A stretch of 64,000 bases of DNA from Myrica gale (GCA_963930655.1 OZ005608.1:9610001-9674000); one strand, 5' to 3'. Positions 33,858-46,252 are shown, numbered from the stretch's first letter. Numbers and translations: made by a program. The notes: generated by a model from the sequence alone, not told the origin.

Positions 33858-36800
33858 ATGCAGTCTTCTTCACTTTCATGCTCTCATCATGGAGGAAGAA
33901 GCTTCAAATTTCAAGAAAACGCATTCCCCACTTCGACCTTTCCACAGAGAAGAGCTGAATCACGACGCTTACCAGTCCCCTGTTCCACAAAATCTTACAC
34001 TTCGACTGCTTCTTGTTCTTCTTCTTCTTCCGTTCGACTTGCACTTAGACATCATTTTCAATCAGTACCATTACCTCTAACAAACAAACCCACTTGGACC
34101 ACATCCACCTCTCTAATACCACATACAGTAATCATCGATGTGCCAAACGCACATCTGCCTCGACTTTGTTGCGGAATTTCATCGAACAACTGTAGCACCG
34201 ATCGCGCCTGGAGTTTCCGCGATTGGGTTCAGTTCATCGCGGAAGCTGTATCCACTGCATTTCCCGTATGGGTAGCACTGGGGTGCCTATTGGGGCTCAT
34301 CAAGCCGAGCTCCTACAGTTGGGTCAAACCCAAGTGGACCGTTCTTGGCTTAACCTTGACCATGCTTGGTATGGGTATGACGCTTACTCTTGACGATCTT
34401 CGCAGCGCTCTGGCTATGCCCAAGGAATTACTATGCGGCTTTGTGCTACAGTATTCGGTCAGTTTTCTGATCTCATTGTTTTTTTTTCCCTTCCCGAATG
34501 CTATTGCATGAGTTTATTCCGTCTCCAATGTCACCGAAAATGAGCTGGGTTTAGGTCTTAAACTGTACGAGCGAGAGAGCACTAAGTTGAAACGTGATTA
34601 GAGGAAGATAAAATCTATAAAGATTCTGTAATTACATAGATATAAGAAGAATATCAAAATGCTTGACTATGTTAATTCTCGATATTGCGTTGCAGTCTAC
34701 AAATCAGACCATGTGTAAATCAGACAATGAGAATGTAAGGGTTGTTATTCAGCAAGCTGTCGCTAACCCCCACTTTTAAAGTGTCGTATTGTATGAGTCT
34801 CTGACCCTTGTACCCTGCTTTATCCTATGTTCTAAAATGATTCTCATTTCATCGACCTCTAAATCTTAGTGATAAATTCTTAATTTGGCATGTAACCATT
34901 TGAGCTCTCAAATATCAATCTATCATCAGCATTAAAACCTGAAGTAGAGTTGAACGTACAGTTGCACTCGAGTGTTCTCTAGCTGGGCATTTCATCGACC
35001 TCTAAATCTTAGTCATAAATTCTTAATTTGGCATGTAACCATTTGAGCTCTCAAATATCAATCTATCATCAGCATTAAAACCTGAAGTAGAGTTGAACTT
35101 ACAGTTGCACTCGAGTGTTCTCTAGCTGGGCATGGAGGCTAGTCTTTCATCACGTTTTGGAGTTGGAGTTGGAGTTGAGGCTGTCCAAGGAGATGGCGAA
35201 TATCTACTAAAAATATGTAGAACTGATATAAGAGACAATTCATCGTAGATGAGTGACATCTTCTGTTTGTGTTCTAAAAGGTTTCTTGACAATCTTGCAT
35301 TTGCCTGGGGGGATTCTAAGATTTTGCTCTTCAAAATTGGGCAGTTGCTGCTTCTAATAATATCTACAGTGACGGCGTCTGACTCCGTGGCTGGCATTGT
35401 TAGTGTAATCAATTTTCTCCTCTTCCCTAGGCTTGTTTAATTCCCTTTTTCACCTATTCCTGGCTTTTAACTGACATGTCAGATGTATTCATGGTCTTTT
35501 ACTAAGTTTGGCACATTTCCCATAAATTTGCTTGCACCCGAGTCCATTAGAGCATCTCTCGTGGATAAAATACTATTTAAGGTTTATCTTTCATATTTTT
35601 AAAGGTCTTTTTTGCGGTTTTTATGTGAATTCAGTACACAATTAACCAGTATGGTTAATAGATAATATAGTAGAGTAAATGTAACCGAAATTCATGATTA
35701 GAAATTAATGTATGATGAAGTGAAGGAAATGAACTTAAAATCTTTGTGAAAATTACCATTAGTTGGGTTAATTGCATAGTCATGATTGAGTTGATATAAG
35801 CTGGTAAGTGATGCAGAAGTTTTTTGGTTGTTTTGGGGTGAATGGTAACTTGTATTGATGCTATGAATATACAAAACAAACAAGGGGGTTCCACAAACAA
35901 AAGGGAACATCTAATAAAATTGGGAACTATTCTGGAAATATGTTAGGCAATCTAAACATGTGTCAGCATTGGGAAAGTGGTAATCTGCAGAACCATCAAG
36001 AGTAGTGGTATGATAAATCTGAGGTGCAGCTGATTGATTGTAAGGGGAACCATGATGGTCGAATTGTTGCAGGTGATGCCATTGTCTGGGTTCCTTTTGA
36101 GCAAGCTGTTAAATTTGCCATCCTATTATGCAGCTGGTTTAATTTTGGTTGGTTGCTGCCCAGGTGGTATGTATGTATATCAATTGGTCTTTAGTTTTAG
36201 ATTTCATCCACATTCCCCTTGCCTAGGTATTTATATTGATTTTTGGTTGCAGGGACAGCAAGTAACATTGTCACCTATATTGCACGGTTTGTGAATTCTC
36301 CAAGGATTGTAAAATCAAGTTTTTGCTTTTCTTTTGTGCCAGAAGATCTCACGACCTTTCTTGTTGTACCAGTGGAAACGTGGCTCTCTCAGTGTTGATG
36401 ACCGCAGCTAGCACATTATCAGCTGTTGTAAGTCAATTAAGATCTCTGTCTTAACCTGTGTTCTTTTATTTAAGCTAATATATGGATGGTACAGTTTAAA
36501 TTCCTCGTTATACAAATGAATGTTGGGTGTAAATGGAGTTTTTGACATTTCATTCTTGTTTAACACATGTTGTGCGAACCACGTCAAATGTTGTGTTCGA
36601 ACATTTGAAGCAGAGTAATATAGCTTTTAGTAATGGGTCAAATGAATTCATACTGAACACCTCCTCTAATACCATTTCCCAATCTATTCCACGAGTTACC
36701 TAGTAAGTGCTAACTTGTAATCCTCACTTGGTCATTGGCATTAGGCCACAACCCAAGAGGACGTGAACTGTTTTGAAAATATTTGGCGATTGCTGTTATA

Positions 36801-39800
36801 CCTAACTGTATAGTTTAGCTTTTAGGGGATGCCATGAAAACATATCGATAGATGGTGACCACATCCTGCTGAGCTATGCTGCAACAACTTTTTTTTTTTT
36901 AAAAATAGACTCTGGGGCAGGTCTATGAGCTCAAGAAGGCCAAGACCTGGTAAGATTTGATTTCAAGCGTAAATCCAATGGCGTTTTTCCGTAGTTTAGT
37001 GATTGAGGCGAAGACTTTCCATTTCTCCTTGAGTTCATTCGGTTTGGTGACGTTAACGAAATGGAATAGGAAATCACCAAGCTCAATCTGCTTTGGCAGA
37101 TATGGGGTGGTCTGGCTGGCTAACTTGTTTGGTAAGCTTGTGGAGGGGAAGGAGCCTCATGATTTCTCGGAGAAGTTCAATGAAGTGACGAGGGCGTTTT
37201 TAGCTCAGAAATGTCCGAACCAGAGTGGCAGATATGTGGCCCTTGCTGAGTTTGGTGAGAGACGTAGGCGAGGGTTTGTGATGATCCTGGAGGGGAAGTT
37301 GAGTGAAGGATGGAGGTCCGTCGTTGGGATCTGCGAAGAACTGATTCATGCTATCGGTGTGCTTGGTCGTAGAAGAGTGGCGAATGTCCCTTCTATCGTA
37401 AAAAAAGAGGTCTCTTTTGTCGAGATGGTGAGGTCCGGGTCGTCGGAGACGAAGGAGGTTGGGAAAAGCATGAGCCTCCATGCTCAAAACGACGAGGGCA
37501 AAAACGGAAATAATGTAAAGCCTGGATTTTCTTTGGCGATGCATGCACATAACGTATAAAAGTATGTGATTTCCCAGGTCAATTATTCTCCTGGGAATTC
37601 TGCTTCAGCGGCTAGGTCAAAAGGGGCACTGTGGATGCATTTAATGAAGCTCAAATCTGAGCTGGATGGTGTTATAGAGCTGTTTCGTAAAGAGGATGCG
37701 GGTGAGGCTCTTCGACCCGAGCCTAGCGTTTTTACTTGCTCCGTGTGTGGTTTTAAATTGGAGGCCCGAAGGCCTGCTTTAGTCGTGCATCTAAACCATC
37801 ATGGTTCGAAGGTTTTTGATGGGCCGGGTGAACTTGGGTTGGACCAAGGGCTTGGACAGCCTGCGCTGGGCATTGTCGAAGAGGAGTGTGGCGTTGATGC
37901 TTCTTGTAGCTGCCGATATGGACTGTGGAGATTGTGGGTTGCCACAGGCAACCAGGGGTCCACCGAGAGTGTGTTCTGTGCTCCTTCAGTGGATCGGGAG
38001 TTTGGGTTTCTCTCCGTGAATGATTTGGGCGACGTGGTGGTCCCCGAGAATGCCTTGGCTGATGCGGTTCTGGCAGTTTCGGCGCCGGAGGAAGTGCTGG
38101 ATGGCTCCGAGAAAGCTGGTGTGGCTCCGGCGACAGTGTTGATTGCTTCCGAATGCTCTGGGTCAACTGCGAACCTGCTGGGGGTGTAGTGCAGGTCTCC
38201 CTTGCCTCGCCTTTGGCTCTCCCGATCCAAATGGGGGATGGTGATATTGTCCCTGGTTCGGCAATGGGGGATGTTTCGTTGGAGGGTGAGGTTCAGCCTT
38301 CGAACTTATGCTTGTCTCCCGATAAGTTGGGTGATTTGGAATTGGTGGGGAATTCGGCCTCTTATTCGAAGGTTAGTGGGGAGTTGGTTATTTTTGAGGG
38401 TGAGGCTACTGGGGTGAACACGGAGCCGTTGACAGTGCTTCCTCCGGCAGCAGCTAGAGTGGAGGGTGTTCCATCTCCTTGGGTGCTGGAAATGGTCTCC
38501 GAGTTCAGACATTTAATGGGGGTCTCGTGCGTTGGGTTTGAAGCTGATCTGTTGCGGCTGTTTACTGCACTGGAGGAGGAGAGGGGTCTATGTAGTAGGT
38601 TTCCGGGCAGATCTGGGGGAAAGCTTTGTCGGGAATTAAAATTGCTGGAATGCTCAGTCAATTATGAGGGGAGTGCTTCTGGCGTTAGGAGGAGCAGGAA
38701 GGGGGGGAGGGTCATTGTGCAGTCTTTATGAAGCCCATAATAATTAGCTGGAATGTGAGGGGTCTGAATAATAATGGTAAATGTAAAAGTGTGGGCAATT
38801 TGTTACAAGGGTGGAAAGCGGATTTGGTATGTCTCCAAGAGACGAAAGTTGCGACGGTTTCTCGTGCCTTAGTGAGAAGATTGTGGGGAGGGTCTCACGT
38901 TCAGTGGTGTTGTTTGGAGGCTGTGGGAGCGTCGGGTGGTATTTTGTGTTTGTGGGATTCTTGAAGTTTGGAGTTGGTTAAGTCGTGTTGTGGGGAATTC
39001 TCTCTCGCTGTTACTCAAGAATGTTGATGATGGGGCGAAGTGGATCTTTTCAGGAGTTTATGGTCCCAATAGTGATAGTAGTAGGCGTCTTTTGTGGGAT
39101 GAGCTGACATGGATTTATGATTCGTGGAATCTCCCGTGGTGCATAGGGGGTGACTTTAATGTGACACGTTTCCCTAGCGAGCGATCGGGTGATAGGGAGC
39201 TCAATAATTTAATTGCTTTGGAGGAGTGCTTTGGAGGAGGTGAGCTGGAGGCAGAAGTCTAGGGCTCTTTGGCTAAAAGAAGGAGATCGATGTACTAAGT
39301 TCTTCCATAGTGTTGCTAATTCAAATAGGAGAGCGAATTCAATCTCTAGTTTGGTGGTGGAAGGGGACGTGGTGGAGGACCCCGCGGTGATTTCTGAGAC
39401 GATTGTCGATTATTACTCATTATATCGGGTGCCTTTTGAGTGGCGTCCCTTGGTGGACGGTCTTGAGTTTGATAGTATCTCGGGGGTTGAGGCAGAGCAG
39501 CTCGAAAGGCCCTTTGAGGAGGAGGAGGTGACTGGGGTGGTGCATAGCCTCAATGGTGACAAGGCTTCTGGACCAGATGGCTTTTCCTTGCTTTCTTCCA
39601 AGCTTGTTGGGAGATTGTTAAGAGAGATGTATTGATGATGTTTGATGGTTTGCTAGGGAGGGGAGATTTGTTCGAAGCTTGAACTCTTCATTTATTGTTC
39701 TCATCCCCAAGAAGCCAGGAGCGGTTGATCTTAAGGACTTTCACCCCATTAGTCTTGTGGGTGGTGTGTACAAGATTTTATCCAAGGTGTTGGCAAATCG

Positions 39801-42793
39801 GTTGAAGTCTATGCTGGGCAAGATTATAACACCTTCTCAGAATGCATTTGTTAGGGGTAGACAAATTCTTGATTCTGTGCTCATTGCCAATGAGTGTATC
39901 GATTCCAGGTTGAGGTCGGGAGTGCCTGGCATGCTTTACAAATTGGATGTTCAGAAAGCATACGATCATGTGAATTGGAAGTTCCTTCTGCTCCTTCATA
40001 GATGTGGTTTTGGAGACAAATGGTGCAACTGGATTTTCTTCTGCATATCAACGGTGAAGTTCTCGGTTATTGTCAATGGGTGCCCTGAAGGCTAATTCAG
40101 TAGCTCTCGTGGCTTGCGGCAAGGGGACCCCCTATCTCCCCTCTTGTTTGTGATAGTCATGGAAGCGTCTAGTCTCATGATAGGCAGGGTGGTGGCTGTT
40201 GGTGGTATGAAGGGGTTTAAGGTTGGTGGTGGTCCCGATGGGGATGTGAGTATCTCACATTTACTTTTTGCTGACGACACCTTGGTGTTGTGTGGGGCGG
40301 AGGTCTGCCAGTTTCGGAGTCTGAGATGCCTTCTATTGTGCTTCGAAGCAGTTTCTGGCCTTAGAATCAATTTGACTAAGTCTGAGGTTATTCCCATTGG
40401 TATCGTTGATAATGTTCCGGCGTTGGCTTCTATCTTGGGCTGCAGAGTGGCCTCTTTGCCTATGACTTACCTTGGGCTTCCTAAAGGTGCATGCTTTAAG
40501 AGCGTCCGCATTTGGGATGAGATTTTTGAACGGATGGAAAGGCGGTTGGCGGGGTGGAAGCGGATGTATCTTTCCAAGGGCGGTAGGCTTACTCTTATTA
40601 AGTCGACTCTTTCTTGCCTTCCTACTTACTTTTTTTCTCTGTTTCTCATTCCAGCTGCAGTGGCGAAGAGGGTGGAAAAGCTCCAGAGGGACTTTCTTTG
40701 GGGCAGTGATGGGAATATGCATAAATTTCACCTTGTGAAGTGGGACTTAGTTTGCTCTCCTTTTTAGATTGGGGGGGTTGGGGCTTAGAAATGTTATTGT
40801 GTTTAACAAGGCTCTCTTATCCAAATGGCTTTGGCGCTTTGCGTTTGAGAGGGATAGACTTTGGAGGGTGGTTATTGTTTCAAAATATGGGTGCTTGTTG
40901 GGGGGGTGGAGATCTTCTTTGAGTAGGGGGCCTTATGGAGTTAGTCTTTGGCGCTTTGCGTTTGAGGGGTTAGTTTTTGGCATGATTGCTGGTGCGGCGA
41001 TAGACCTTTGTTTCTTGCATTCCCGGTTGTCCATTTTTTGTCTCGTTGCAAAGATGCTTCGGTAGCGGATTGTTTGGTGGGGAATCATGGCTATGCCGTT
41101 TGAGATGTTCCTTTTCTTCGCTTGGCTAATGATTGGGAGTTAGCGGATTTTTCAACTTTTTTCTCCTGTGTATGGAACGGAGGTTAGAAGAGGTGGGGAA
41201 GATAAGTTGTTTTGGAAGGGGTCTAAAGATGGGGTCTTTTCAGTGAAGTCTATGTATTCTCTCCTTGTGGGTGGCAATGGCTTGAATTTTCCGTGGAAAG
41301 GGGTGTGGAGGTCGAAGTGCCTTATGAGGGTTTCTTTCTTTGTTTGTGAAGCTATGCATGAGAGAATCCTCACTACTAATAACCTTCGTAGACGAGGAGT
41401 ATATATTGCTGATTGGTGCTCTCTTTGTCACAGTGATGAGGAATCAGTTGTACATTTGCTTCTTCATTGTCCGGTGGCACGGGGCCTTTGGTCTCATGTT
41501 CTTTCTATTGTGAATTTTCCTTGGGTTATGCCGGAAAAAGTGGTGGATGTGCTCTGGAGTTGGGAGAGGAAGTTTTCCAACCCCTTTGCTAAGGCTATTT
41601 GGAGGATGATTCCATCATGTATTTGGTGGTGCCTTTGGAGGGCGCGTAATAATCGTTGTTTTGCGGATGGTTCTCTGCCTTTACCTATGTTGCAGGGCTT
41701 TCTTCTGTTTACTCTTTTTGGTTGGGCTGATGCGGGGTTAGGTTGCCCGTTTGTTGATTTTCAGGATTTCCTTAGTTTTATAGCTTATTTCGAATAGTGA
41801 TTTCGGTATAGTCCCTTGTATTGCTTTCACCTATCAATAAAATTATCTTGCTTATCGAAAATACCATTTCCCATTTTCACTTGTATGATTTAAGTGATTT
41901 CAGTATAGTCCCTTGTACTGTCTTCACGCTTTTTTTTAATAAAATTTTATTACCTATCTTAAAAAAAAAAAAGCACCATTTCCCCTTTGTGATGCATAGT
42001 ATCACATCTTTTTTTTGTTCCGTGTTGCAGGTCATGACCCCATTTCTCACTGCCAAACTCGCTGGGCAATATGTTGCAGTAGACGCTGCTGGACTACTGG
42101 TCTCAACACTTCAGGTGAGCCTCGCTGCGAGTGCTCTCCTGAGTTGTCTCTTGTTATCAAGGGTATTATTTTAGCTGCCTTGAATACAGGTTGTGCTTCT
42201 TCCCGTCCTAGGTGGTGCATTCTTAAACCAGTATTTCCAAGGCCTGGTTAAATTTGTGTCACCCTTGATGCCACCAATTGCTGTGGCAACCGTAGCTATT
42301 TTATGCGGAAATGCAATTGCACAGAGTGCTTCTGCAATTCTTACATCTGGTCGACAAGTGGTGCTAGCTGCATCTCTCCTTCACGCATCTGGATTTTTCT
42401 TTGGTTTCATCCTTTCCAGAATGCTTGGCCTTGATATTTCATCATCAAGGACGATCTCCATCGAGGTTGGCATGCAGGTAAGCAGTTTTTATACTAAGAA
42501 AAAGAAGCTCCTATGTTCATCCATTGACTGTTGACAAAATAGCAACAAACAACTATTCAGTCGTTTATTCATTTTCTCTAAAGGGAAAAGGACATAATCA
42601 GGTATTATAATAGTAGTGTTTCTACTCTGCCTTTGTGTTTCAGAACTCGGTGCTTGGAGTAGTTCTTGCTAGTCAGCATTTCGGAAATCCATTGACGGCA
42701 GTACCATGTGCAGTCTCCAGTGTGTGTCACTCAATATTTGGTAGTATCTTGGCTGGAGTTTGGAGACGCATGCCAACCCAGACACAGGAGTGA
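33858..42793 (+). CDS. BASS1: BASS1-type plastid bile acid:sodium symporter family protein
   Basis: Seven coding exons: 33858-34457, 36073-36166, 36253-36286, 36373-36427, 42031-42114, 42190-42477 and 42644-42793. Together they are 1305 nt, 434 aa plus stop, with all phases compatible. The first 110 residues are Ser/Arg-rich and lack acidic residues in the proximal part, as in a chloroplast transit peptide. The SBF domain follows: [89 protein letters not shown], and [20 protein letters not shown] with [19 protein letters not shown]. These are hallmark blocks of plastid BASS1-like transporters. The substrate cannot be read from sequence; relatives move organic anions with sodium across the inner envelope. 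Intron 4 is 5.6 kb because of LINE insertions, but the reading frame is intact. Confidence 0.93.
34845..35130. repeat. 143-bp tandem duplication in BASS1 intron 1
   Basis: Unit 1 (34845-34987) and unit 2 (34988-35130) begin CATTTCATCGACCTCTAAAT and end CTCTAGCTGGG. I see two differences (GTGATA/GTCATA and AACGTAC/AACTTAC), so the duplication is young. Confidence 0.9.
36957..38731 (+). pseudogene. LINE ORF1 region
   Basis: Frame 36957-37559 encodes [36 protein letters not shown] and [20 protein letters not shown]. This resembles the leader proteins of plant L1-type LINEs, where a basic domain precedes a variable acidic part. Downstream frames 37566-38189 and 38153-38731 are open in different phases and low in conserved motifs. 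They include [20 protein letters not shown], a possible zinc-binding CxxC...H segment. ORF1 is therefore split by at least two frame changes. I infer its nucleic-acid-binding role from position. Confidence 0.55.
38728..41797 (+). pseudogene. LINE ORF2 (endonuclease, reverse transcriptase, zf-RVT)
   Basis: The frame opens at 38728 just before the ORF1-side stop at 38729-38731. The endonuclease part carries SWNVRG, QETK and GDFN motifs but is interrupted by TGA at 38962 and shortened. The linker [20 protein letters not shown] starts near 39243. The reverse transcriptase carries the YxDD-equivalent FADD (LLFADDTLV at about 40258). The zinc-binding domain has [19 protein letters not shown]. Stops at 39633-39635, 40096-40098 and 40765-40767 and frame changes make it non-functional. 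Confidence 0.8.
41874..41974 (+). mobile_element. Second, tiny LINE tail beside the first
   Basis: After the second copy of the target sequence, about 100 bp again read like a LINE tail: GTGATTTCAGTATAGTCCCT, then AATAAAATTTTATTACC and a 12-base A tract. A third copy of the target core, ACCATTTCCC, follows at 41975-41984. It is best read as a separate, strongly 5'-truncated insertion at the same site. Confidence 0.75.
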
Positions 42794-44540
42794 ATCGTCA
42801 TATAAGCTTTGGCTGAAATTTGGAATTCTTCTTTTATTCAAATGCAGATTGCAAGTATTTACTGATGATCTGCATTTTTTAACCATGTGGATATGTCCTG
42901 AAACCACGAAGGGACAAATCAGGACTGAGCTCATTTTGTATTTCAGGTCATTTTAACAGAAAATTCTTACCAGTGAAAATTTGCTCTTCTCAGACCTGAA
43001 AAGAAGCGGGCTTTGTTTTGCGTTCTATTGTTTTCCATCATTCCGAGCTAACTCGTGCAGCCATCGTCACTGGATCTTCACTATTTTTTATTATTATTAT
43101 TTTCTTTCCCTGTTTTTTGTTCCTAGGCAAGGGGTAGAATTTCATTCAAATCAAACTGGTACAAAGTAGGTAGAGGGTAATACACAAATCATCACAGGAT
43201 TCGAAACACAATGCTATGGATAAGTTAGTAAGTAGATTGAAAAGAAAATAAACACTAGAAATCCAGATACAAAGACCACAATGGGAACTAGTAGCTAGTC
43301 GACAAATAAAGAAATGATATCTGGCCAGGGTCAACTATGCTAAGGTGACCAAAGATACACTCATTTATAAAAATTTCACTCAAACATAACACGAGAAAAA
43401 AAATTTGCGGCACAAACATTTTGAAGTTAACATTTTTCCTCCATAACTTTTTATTTATATTTTGACAATGCTATCCTCATTTTTTTTATTTTTTTAAAAT
43501 ATAAATCATCTATATTCACATTTTATCTCCATCAAAATAAATATAAAAAAATCAATTAAATGATCTCTTTCTTCATCCTTTTGTACTCATATAAAATTTC
43601 AAAATTTTTACTATTTTTTCACAAACTCCCTAAACTTTCACGCCACATCCAAAATTTTTATTTGCCAAACATTGACGTATGATGAAATTCATAATTCTAT
43701 ACCGATAAATAACATTTGGATGATAATTCGAGTACTAGTAAGTGAACTTATAAAGGCAAAAGGAGGACATCTCTTTTGGGATCAATCTAGTCCTCCCAAG
43801 ATATAATGGTCAATGGGAAAGCGAGTCAGTTCTTTCGTCCAAATCTTGTCTAAAAAGGGTGCTTATACAAACTATCGATTCCATAATACCGCAGGAAGGC
43901 ATTAGGAGCTTGGTCATATATATGAATTTCAAGAATATGTTTATAAGATCGCTCTACAAATGGAGTCTAATATATTTGGTGGCAATAAATATACATTTTA
44001 CTCTTTAATTATAAGATTTTAATATTTAGTATTATAATCTATCAATTTTCGCGTTTCACCTGATTTTTTTTACCAGATACATGTGATAAGGGCTGATCGG
44101 GTAAATTATTTTTATTCTTGAATAGAAGTTGGTGAGGGATGTCGAGCCAAACAGACGTGGCCAAAATACTGGACAGGAACCCATTTCTCACATAATCATA
44201 TTGGTCCAAATAGGGTTTGTGAGAAAGGATGGGGGTGATCCTGAGCCTTCTTTTTCCAGCTTCCCGCCAAAGTTTCCTAAAATTTGAAACATCAAAACCC
44301 AATTCAATCTGATGCGTTTTTTTGGCGTCTCTTTCCAGTTCCCGGGTTCTCTTCCCACCACTTAGTCCATACCGCTCAATTCCTCAGCTAATTTCGATTT
44401 TTCATTTCCATTTCAAATCTTAAGTCGCCAAATCCTCTCTCTCAAAAGCCCTGGAACCAAAAAACTCCACCTCAGGCTCAACCTTTCCAATCTCGCATCT
44501 TCTCTTCCCACCTACCAATTCTCAGAATCCAGAAGCCCGC
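42794..44540. other. BASS1 3' flank and PHD gene promoter
   Basis: About 42794-43140 is probably BASS1 3' UTR and flank. About 43125-43330 has an unclassified, repeat-like composition. About 43560-43690 resembles the TTTGTTTG-type short elements (TTTTTCACAAACTCCCTAAA). About 44290-44540 is the pyrimidine-rich upstream region of the PHD gene. No other gene is recognised. Confidence 0.4.
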
Positions 44541-45702
44541 ATGGATTCCAAATTTCACGGCCTAACTCCTCTCAAAAGGTTCATACTCATGCAACAAGAA
44601 GAGCAGCAACACCACATAGACAGTACTGTGTCCCCCCTCACGCCTTCCTGCCAAGAAACGAAAGGAGTCACGGGATCCACCTCCTTTTTTCCATGCGCCC
44701 GTTGCTTCCACTGGCGTTGTGACCACCTATTGCTTGCCTGCAAAGAAAAGGGTTTGGGCACTTCAACCGGATTTCCTTCCCGACAACGCTCTCTTGCCGC
44801 TTTTCGATCTCAATGTCGAATTCAAGCAAGGTCCGGGTTTCGAGGAAGAGACAGAAGCAGAAAAGAAAGAGGAAGTCCCAATTTCAAACAGTACCAATCA
44901 ATCTCTTCCAAATATTAGTCAAGAAGGAAAGAAGGATGATGCTGATGGTGGTGGTGGTGTTGCTAATAATGGTGGTGGTGTTGCTAATAATGATGGTGGT
45001 GGTGATGTCGATGATGATGGGATTGTATGTGCTATTTGTCAGAGCACAGATGGGGACCCCTCTGACCCAATTGTGTTCTGTGATGGCTGTGATCTAATGG
45101 TGCACGCCACCTGCTACGGCAATCCCCTTGTAAAGGGCATTCCTGATGATGACTGGTTCTGTACCCAATGCCTAGTTTCTTCCCAAACCGAGAATTATGA
45201 AAAGCCCTTTTCTTGTTGCCTGTGTCCGACAGAGGGAGGCGCCCTGAAGCCCACAGTAGCTGGCAGCTGGGCCCATATCGTGTGTGCACTGCTGGTTCCG
45301 GAGGTGTTCTTCGCTGATGCAGAAGGCCGGGAGGGGATTGATTGCTCGAAGGTTCCCAAGAAGAGGTGGGAATCCAAGTGTTATGTTTGTAAGGGTACAA
45401 ATGGATGTGCCATTCAGTGCTCTGAACCCAACTGCCCTTTAGCCTTTCACGTGACTTGCGGATTGAAGGAGGATATTTGTATCGAGTGCAGAGAAGGGAA
45501 GAATAAAGGTGCAATTGTTGCGGGATTCTGCAAAAACCACACTGAATTATGGAACAAGGTAAACTTTGTTGTTCTTATTTTAGCTTACGAGTTTAAGGTG
45601 GTGTTGGTGTGATTAAACAATGGTGTTTGATTTGGTTTCGCTCTGATGCAGAAACAACGAAGTGGGAAGTTTAAGATTAGAGAGGAGGAGCCCAAGTGGT
45701 AG
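44541..45702 (+). CDS. PHD/extended-PHD finger protein, with a frame conflict
   Basis: Exon 1 is 44541-45558 and exon 2 is 45652-45702 (KQRSGKFKIREEEPKW, stop). The PHD finger at about 45028-45174 reads CAICQSTDGDPSDPIVFCDG, CDLMVHATCYG and DWFCTQC. An extended PHD follows (CCLCPTEGGALKPT, WAHIVCALLVPEV, CYVCKGTNGCAIQC, FHVTCGLKED, GFCKNH). This PHD plus zf-HC5HC2H pair is that of JADE/BRPF/AF10-type chromatin readers, which bind the histone H3 tail. The N-terminus MDSKFHGLTPLKRFILMQQ is typical of the plant family but lies in a different frame from LPAKKRKESRDPPP and TYCLPAKKRVWALQP. The frames meet at a six-C run (44632-44637). One C fewer would join them, so it is a sequencing error or a real frameshift. 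An intact 296-residue frame starts at ATG 44719. Confidence 0.85.
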
Positions 45703-46111
45703 ATTGACTGTGGTGCTTCCCAGTTTTTGCGGAAACGTCCAGTGAGATCTGCTGGTTGGTATTTAGAAATAGGTTTTTTGTATTTGGTGGCACTGACAGA
45801 TTCCTGTAATTTTAAGTTAATTCTCTTGGTTGAGGATTTGATATGATATTTCATGCTTTTGACTTTTTGTAGCTGATCATATATAGTCCATTCTTAATTC
45901 TCACGGGGGAACTAGAGCAAAAAGCTAATCAAATAGCCGTTAATGAAATTTCACCAAGAAATACCGATTATTTGAGTGGATTTCAGGTATCATTCCGGAA
46001 ATTCAAAACACAAAACGAAAAGGAATAATAATTTTGGTTTATATGCGAAAATAGACTAATTCTTGACGATTTTATATCGAAAGAGTCGAACAAAAGATGG
46101 TAGTAGTTTTC
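45703..46111. other. 3' flank of the PHD gene
   Basis: Presumed 3' UTR followed by about 150 bases of unassigned sequence up to the copia LTR. Nothing else is seen. Confidence 0.4.
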
Positions 46112-46252
46112 ACACTTTGGTATGTATAAATGCGTACGTGGTTTTATTCAATGTAATAGTGACTTATATACAGAGGAATCAGCTATATACTATTCAGCTA
46201 ATTAACAGACTCATAACTAACTTCTATAACTAATCTTCAGTTACTGTAATAG
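46112..46252 (-). repeat. 3' LTR of the copia element
   Basis: About 141 bp, closely similar to 50838-50977 (shared core CTTATATACAGAGGAATCAG). It sits directly after the RNase H frame and a purine-rich tract (GAGGGG on the minus strand). Confidence 0.85.

Larger units (their letters stand above)
36682..41859 (+). mobile_element. Near full-length LINE inserted in BASS1 intron 4
   Basis: This sense-oriented non-LTR retrotransposon of about 5.2 kb is flanked by AATACCATTTCCCA at 36668-36681 and again at 41860-41873. A leader and ORF1 region comes first. ORF2 starts at 38728 with an endonuclease ([24 protein letters not shown], later [15 protein letters not shown]). Reverse transcriptase follows at about 39540-40767 ([55 protein letters not shown]) and a zinc-binding domain at 41168-41797. 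ORF2 has several stops and frame changes (for example TGA at 38962-38964). Roughly 180 residues are missing at about 39205 between the endonuclease and the linker. The tail reads CAATAAAATTATCTTGC then GAAAA. It is inactive. Confidence 0.88.

Noticed and set aside
37200-38661. Several long minus-strand frames
   Set aside because: They are antisense shadows of the LINE ORF1 region, where GC content is higher.
44555-45514. Minus-strand frames opposite the PHD gene
   Set aside because: Antisense shadows of a clearly coding exon.
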